Shown here piece by piece: positions 61,401 through 64,000 of a DNA stretch of 64,000 nt. The DNA is from Streptomyces chumphonensis (GTDB lineage: Bacteria > Actinomycetota > Actinomycetes > Streptomycetales > Streptomycetaceae). A program made the position numbers and the translations under genes. The notes under the pieces were generated by a model. The model was not told the DNA's origin and made no database searches. It saw nothing but the letters and a program-made list of their open reading frames with translations. The stretch spans positions 1 through 64,000 of the forward strand of contig NZ_JACXYU010000020.1 in NCBI RefSeq assembly GCF_014779715.1, written 5' to 3'. Numbering within the stretch: position 1 is the first letter of the stretch; each line of letters begins with the position of its first letter.

Positions 61401-64000
61401 GACGCGGCAGGCGGCGCCCCGGGCCCGGAGTGCGGACGCCAGGACGGGGGCGAGGCCGGAGCGGTCCGGGAGGAGCAGCACGGACTCCCCGGAGAGGTCC
61501 TGCGGGGGCGGCGGCGGTGCGGCCTGGTCCCAGCACACCGTCAGCAGCAGGTCCTCGGGGCGGCGCCAGGGCGCCGGGCGCGGTGCGGCGGCGGCCGGGT
61601 GCATGACGTGCAGCTCCCGGATGCCGCCGATGACCGCGCCGTCCTCGGCGAAGAACTCCACCTCCCCGACGACGGTGCCCGCCTGCTCGGGCGTCCCGGC
61701 GCGGCGGTGGGCGGTGGCCCGCACGTAGCGGACGCCCTCGGGGGCGCTGCACCAGGCGTCGGTGATCTTGACCCCGTACCCCGGGGCGTGGCCGGGCCGC
61801 TCGGGGGCGACGTCCCACGAGAGCGCGGCCACGGAGGCGTCCAGGACCTCCACGAGCGGGTGGTCCCGCTCCTCGCGCTGCTGCGGGCCGAGGGCCACGA
61901 GCACCCCGGGGGCGTCCCCCCGGTGGGCGCCGGTCACCGCGCCGGCCAGGGCGGCGGACATCGACGCGGTCTCGTAGCGGACCGGCTCGCCGTAGCGTTC
62001 GGCCTGGAGCCAGGCCATCGGCTCGGGGCTGTGCCGGCGTCCGGCCGGGCGGCGGCGCAGCAGGCCGCGGGCGTGGCGGCGCCACGGGGCGGCGGCCGCC
62101 TCCTCGGTCGGCGAGAGGCTGTGCCAGGCGAAGGCCACGTGGCCGTCCTCGGCGCTGGGCGCGAAGATGACGTGCAGGACGCGGCCGTCGCCGTCCATCG
62201 GGACGCGCTCGTGGATCTCCAGGCTCTCCAGGCACGACCAGCGGCCGCCGACGGCGTCGCCCGCGGCGGTCCTGGTGACGCCGGCGAGCACGCCGAGCGG
62301 CAGGTAGCGGTCGCCGTCCTCGTCGGTGCGGATGTACTTCTCCCAGCGCGGGTCGTCCAGCGCGACCTCGTAGGTCGGCGCGGCGCCGGGCATGCGCACC
62401 CCGACGCCGGGCACCTCGGTGCCCGTCCGGGGCGCGGGCGGGGCGGCCGCGCGGTCGCCGGTCCCCGCCCGACCCGCGGTCCCGCCGCCGGGCTGCGGGA
62501 ACCAGTAGGACTGTCCGCGCCACACCGTGGGCGGCAGCGGGACGCGGCGCGGGGTGCGGCCCGCGTGCACCTCCCGCCAGTCCACGGTCGCGCCGCGCTG
62601 GTGCAGCACGCCGAGGGCGCGCCGGACGGTGAGCCGGTCCCCCGGCCCCTTGCCGGGCCGGGTCAGGGAGGGCACCCAGACGCACTCCGCGTCCCCCAGC
62701 GCGGACCGGCCGAGGCCGCTGAGGACGGGGGCCGGGCCGACCTCCAGGAAGGTGCGCACACCGGTGGCGTGCAGGGCGCCGACACCGTCGTGGAAGCGCA
62801 CGGCGCCCGCCGCGTGCCGGACCCAGTAGTCGGCGCCCAGCTCCTCGGCGGTCCACCGGGCGCCGGTGACGTTCGAGTACAGCGGTAGGGCGGGCGGCCG
62901 GTAGGTCACGGACTCGGCCACGGCGCGGAAGGCGTCCAGCATCGGGGCCAGCAGCGGGGAGTGGAAGGCGTGGGAGACCTTCAGCGGCGTGCTGCGCACC
63001 CCCTGGTCGGCCAGGGCCCGGCGGACGGCGGCCAGGTCGGCCTCGGCGCCGGAGAGGGTGACGGCGGCCGGGCCGTTGACGGCGGCGACGGAGAGCGTGT
63101 CGGGGTACGCGGCGACGGCGGCGCGTGCGGTGGCCTCGTCGCAGAACACGGCGGCCATGGCGCCCCCGGCGGGGAGGTCGGCCATCAGCGCGGACCGGGC
63201 GGCGACCAGCCGCACGGCGTCCGGCAGCGAGAACACCCCCGCGACGCACGCGGCGGCGATCTCCCCGACGCTGTGGCCGAGCAGCCCGGCCGGGCGCAGC
63301 CCCCAGGACTGCCACATGCGTGCGAGCGCGTACTCGACGGCGAAGAGGGCGGGCTGCGTCCAGCGGGTGTCGTCGATGACGTCCGCCCCGCCGTCCTCGC
63401 CGTTCCCGCTCCCGGCGTCCGGCCAGATCACGGTGCGCAGGGAGCGCCCGTCGCCGACGCCCTGCGCGTCGAACAGCGCGACGCAGGCGTCGAAGGGCTC
63501 CCGGAAGGCGGGTTCCTCGGCCAGCTCCCGTGCCATGCCCGCGTACTGGGCGCCCTGGCCGGTGAACAGCCAGCCCGCCCTGCGGTACCTGTGCACCGGC
63601 AGGGTGGTGGCGACGACGCGGTGGTCCCGCTCACCGCGCAGGTGGGCGTCCAGGGCGTCGGCGAGCGCGTCGAGGCCCTCGGCGGCGACGGTCAGGCCGC
63701 GGGCCTGCCGGGAGCGGGCCACCTGCGTCGTCCAGCAGACGTCCGCCGCCCGCAGGTCGGGCGTGCGCCGCAGGTGGCGGGACCACTCGCCGGCCACCTC
63801 GGTGAGTGCCTCGGCGCTGTGCGCGGACAGCACCAGCACCTCGGGGTCGCCGGAGGCGTCGCCACCCTCGGAGCCGTCGGGACCGTCGGGACCGTCGGAG
63901 GGGGTGGGCCGCGGGACGGGCGGGGAGCTGATGACGGCGTGGGCGTTGGTGCCGCTGGCGCCGAAACTGCTCACCGCGCCGATGCGCGGGCGTCCGTCGG
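58500..64000 (-). CDS. Type I polyketide synthase with terminal thioester reductase, 5' end missing
   Basis: The gene enters from the right edge inside the ketosynthase (GAVSSFGASGTNAHAVI near 63975). Domains in order: KS end; AT with GQGAQ (near 63555), GHSVG (63285) and the malonyl-type HAFH (62970); a DH-like domain in which HxxxGxxxxP reads TDEDGDRYLP (62325), so the catalytic His is Thr; a KR with TGAFGGIG (60805) and Ser/Tyr/Asn of the active site (SYAAANAF near 60320); an ACP with GLDSL (59860); and a thioester reductase with TGATGFVG (59580) and YVQTK (59095). The KR should be active and the product released reductively as an aldehyde or alcohol. No thioesterase or ER. It heads the unit with two halogenases and the MFS gene. 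Confidence 0.95.
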   Translation of the reverse strand, partial: DGRPRIGAVSSFGASGTNAHAVISSPPVPRPTPSDGPDGPDGSEGGDASGDPEVLVLSAHSAEALTEVAGEWSRHLRRTPDLRAADVCWTTQVARSRQARGLTVAAEGLDALADALDAHLRGERDHRVVATTLPVHRYRRAGWLFTGQGAQYAGMARELAEEPAFREPFDACVALFDAQGVGDGRSLRTVIWPDAGSGNGEDGGADVIDDTRWTQPALFAVEYALARMWQSWGLRPAGLLGHSVGEIAAACVAGVFSLPDAVRLVAARSALMADLPAGGAMAAVFCDEATARAAVAAYPDTLSVAAVNGPAAVTLSGAEADLAAVRRALADQGVRSTPLKVSHAFHSPLLAPMLDAFRAVAESVTYRPPALPLYSNVTGARWTAEELGADYWVRHAAGAVRFHDGVGALHATGVRTFLEVGPAPVLSGLGRSALGDAECVWVPSLTRPGKGPGDRLTVRRALGVLHQRGATVDWREVHAGRTPRRVPLPPTVWRGQSYWFPQPGGGTAGRAGTGDRAAAPPAPRTGTEVPGVGVRMPGAAPTYEVALDDPRWEKYIRTDEDGDRYLPLGVLAGVTRTAAGDAVGGRWSCLESLEIHERVPMDGDGRVLHVIFAPSAEDGHVAFAWHSLSPTEEAAAAPWRRHARGLLRRRPAGRRHSPEPMAWLQAERYGEPVRYETASMSAALAGAVTGAHRGDAPGVLVALGPQQREERDHPLVEVLDASVAALSWDVAPERPGHAPGYGVKITDAWCSAPEGVRYVRATAHRRAGTPEQAGTVVGEVEFFAEDGAVIGGIRELHVMHPAAAAPRPAPWRRPEDLLLTVCWDQAAPPPPPQDLSGESVLLLPDRSGLAPVLASALRARGAACRVADADALRPDTAALGALLDDWREDLTPGTPGRVVLLSGVDAPDVTVADPESLTAYRDRTELTAVALVQELLQRPDHARTTVALVTRGSVPAGAGAAAGDGPPAVTNPFAHTLWGLGRVIALEHPDHWGGAVDLAPLPPASEPPPGEADALVAALWDAAAEDQQALRADGRHVARVRRGGATPQELRRTPVVRPDAGYLITGAFGGIGRTVARWLADQGAGRLVLLGRTPLPPRADWDRPGLEAAVRERVAVVRSLEATGVQVEVVAADVGDPDQVRDIVDRLVLGATPLAGVVHAAGVSEPQFLRDVPVGDPRAYDAVWRPKVVGGWLLHHFTEHLELDFFLGFSSIAATWGSQHLTSYAAANAFLDGLAEYRRARGAAALTVSWGPWELPSALFGEDVLEFLTSTGLRTLSAPQCLRLLGMLLAGDAPQAVVCAADWAVYKPVMEARVERPMLRELETAEAFDGEESALPAELAAAGPQELRARLVGFLREVLGEIVGVDPDRVDPAADVMAHGLDSLMVMDVVKRCKRELRVSLRPNQLFERSTLEDWAELLAGELGTSGDAGAGPDASAMSDPARIAEDVTLDPDIRPAGPLRQGYTDPDRVLLTGATGFVGAYLLDELLATTRATVHCLVRCADEAEGLARIRRNVERYLPWRPDADVRIAVVPGDLGKPLLGLDRERFEALGEQLDAIYHNGAWVNFSYTYEQLRAANLTGCAEILRLACHGPLSPVTHVSTYGIWGLPADGRTVVREDDDILGAGKLVTGYVQTKWAAERMMELAGERGIPVDVHRPGRVLGDSRTGACLTTHFTTRVIKGCLQLGTAPALDLEVEMTPVDYVAGALVRISREPHDFGRTYHLVNRAKLPFTDLLEAMADFGWTVETVPVEDWWRALQDSYAVRENELHPVMGVVEEFVVGGEEAIDYRTDHVEDALRTTGPHCPALDAALLRTYFAWMVDSGYLPSPTAP

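Larger units (their letters stand above)
40766..64000. other. Halogenated pyrrole-polyketide biosynthetic cluster (left part)
   Basis: This accessory block holds a flavin monooxygenase, ABC export genes, an antiporter, an acyl-CoA dehydrogenase, a proline-type adenylation protein, a flavin reductase, a carrier protein, three halogenase homologues, an MFS pump and the C-terminal part of a type I PKS with thioester reductase. Together they match the established prolyl-to-pyrrolyl carrier-protein route (PltF/PltE/PltL type) plus halogenation and polyketide extension. The cluster continues past the right edge; further PKS, regulators and tailoring genes are expected there. Confidence 0.85.

Noticed and set aside
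58587-62888. 1433-codon plus-strand open frame opposite the PKS
   Set aside because: Antisense shadow of the PKS gene, which has all expected domains on the minus strand.

Overview
The window is chromosomal DNA from a high-GC actinomycete, almost certainly a Streptomyces. The codon use is GC-rich, GTG starts are common, and the gene order rnj-dapA-thyX ... dapB-M16 protease-pnp-rpsO, then a type VII secretion (ESX) locus, then ribF-truB-rbfA-DUF503-infB-ylxR-nusA-rimP, is the one I know from the conserved core of Streptomyces chromosomes. I see no rRNA or tRNA gene, CRISPR array, transposase or integrase. Layout: (1) 0.2-10.5 kb holds RNA turnover (RNase J, PNPase, ribosomal protein S15), lysine/diaminopimelate synthesis (DapA, DapB), flavin-dependent thymidylate synthase and three small membrane proteins of unknown role. 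(2) 10.7-29.3 kb is an ESX locus with all core membrane parts (EccB, EccC, EccD, EccE), two mycosin proteases, two WXG100 proteins, two further putative substrates or partners, and a proline-rich MinD/EspI-like ATPase. The second mycosin and the C-terminal half of the neighbouring 497-residue protein lie in a patch of markedly lower GC, as if exchanged by recombination. (3) 29.4-37.8 kb is the leftward nusA-infB translation operon and ribF. (4) 38.1-40.7 kb has a lipoprotein, a DUF4439 ferritin-like protein, a phosphotransferase relative whose catalytic residues are missing, and a GNAT acetyltransferase. (5) 40.8-64.0 kb is accessory: the left part of a specialised-metabolite cluster that runs off the right edge. 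The biosynthetic logic of region 5 can be read from the genes. An adenylation protein with a proline-like specificity code, an acyl-CoA-dehydrogenase homologue and a free carrier protein match the known route from L-proline to a carrier-bound pyrrole-2-carboxylate. A flavin reductase can supply FADH2 to flavin-dependent halogenases, of which there are three homologues. Two look catalytically complete; the third has lost the FAD-binding motifs and the WxWxIP motif. A type I polyketide synthase (KS-AT-DH-KR-ACP-thioester reductase, KS cut by the window edge) should extend an acyl chain by malonyl units and release it reductively as an aldehyde; its DH has Thr in place of the catalytic His. Export is covered by an ABC transporter (one ATPase, two permeases), a DHA2-type MFS pump and a CPA2 antiporter. 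A class A flavin monooxygenase is transcribed divergently from the ABC operon, and a near-perfect palindrome sits over the -10 boxes of both predicted promoters. No regulator gene is visible in this part of the cluster. The product is inferred to be a halogenated pyrrole-polyketide; I cannot identify it with a known compound from this sequence alone. Several long perfect inverted repeats mark transcription-unit ends and divide the cluster into ABC, antiporter-ACAD-adenylation-reductase, PKS-halogenase-halogenase-MFS and halogenase-carrier-protein units.
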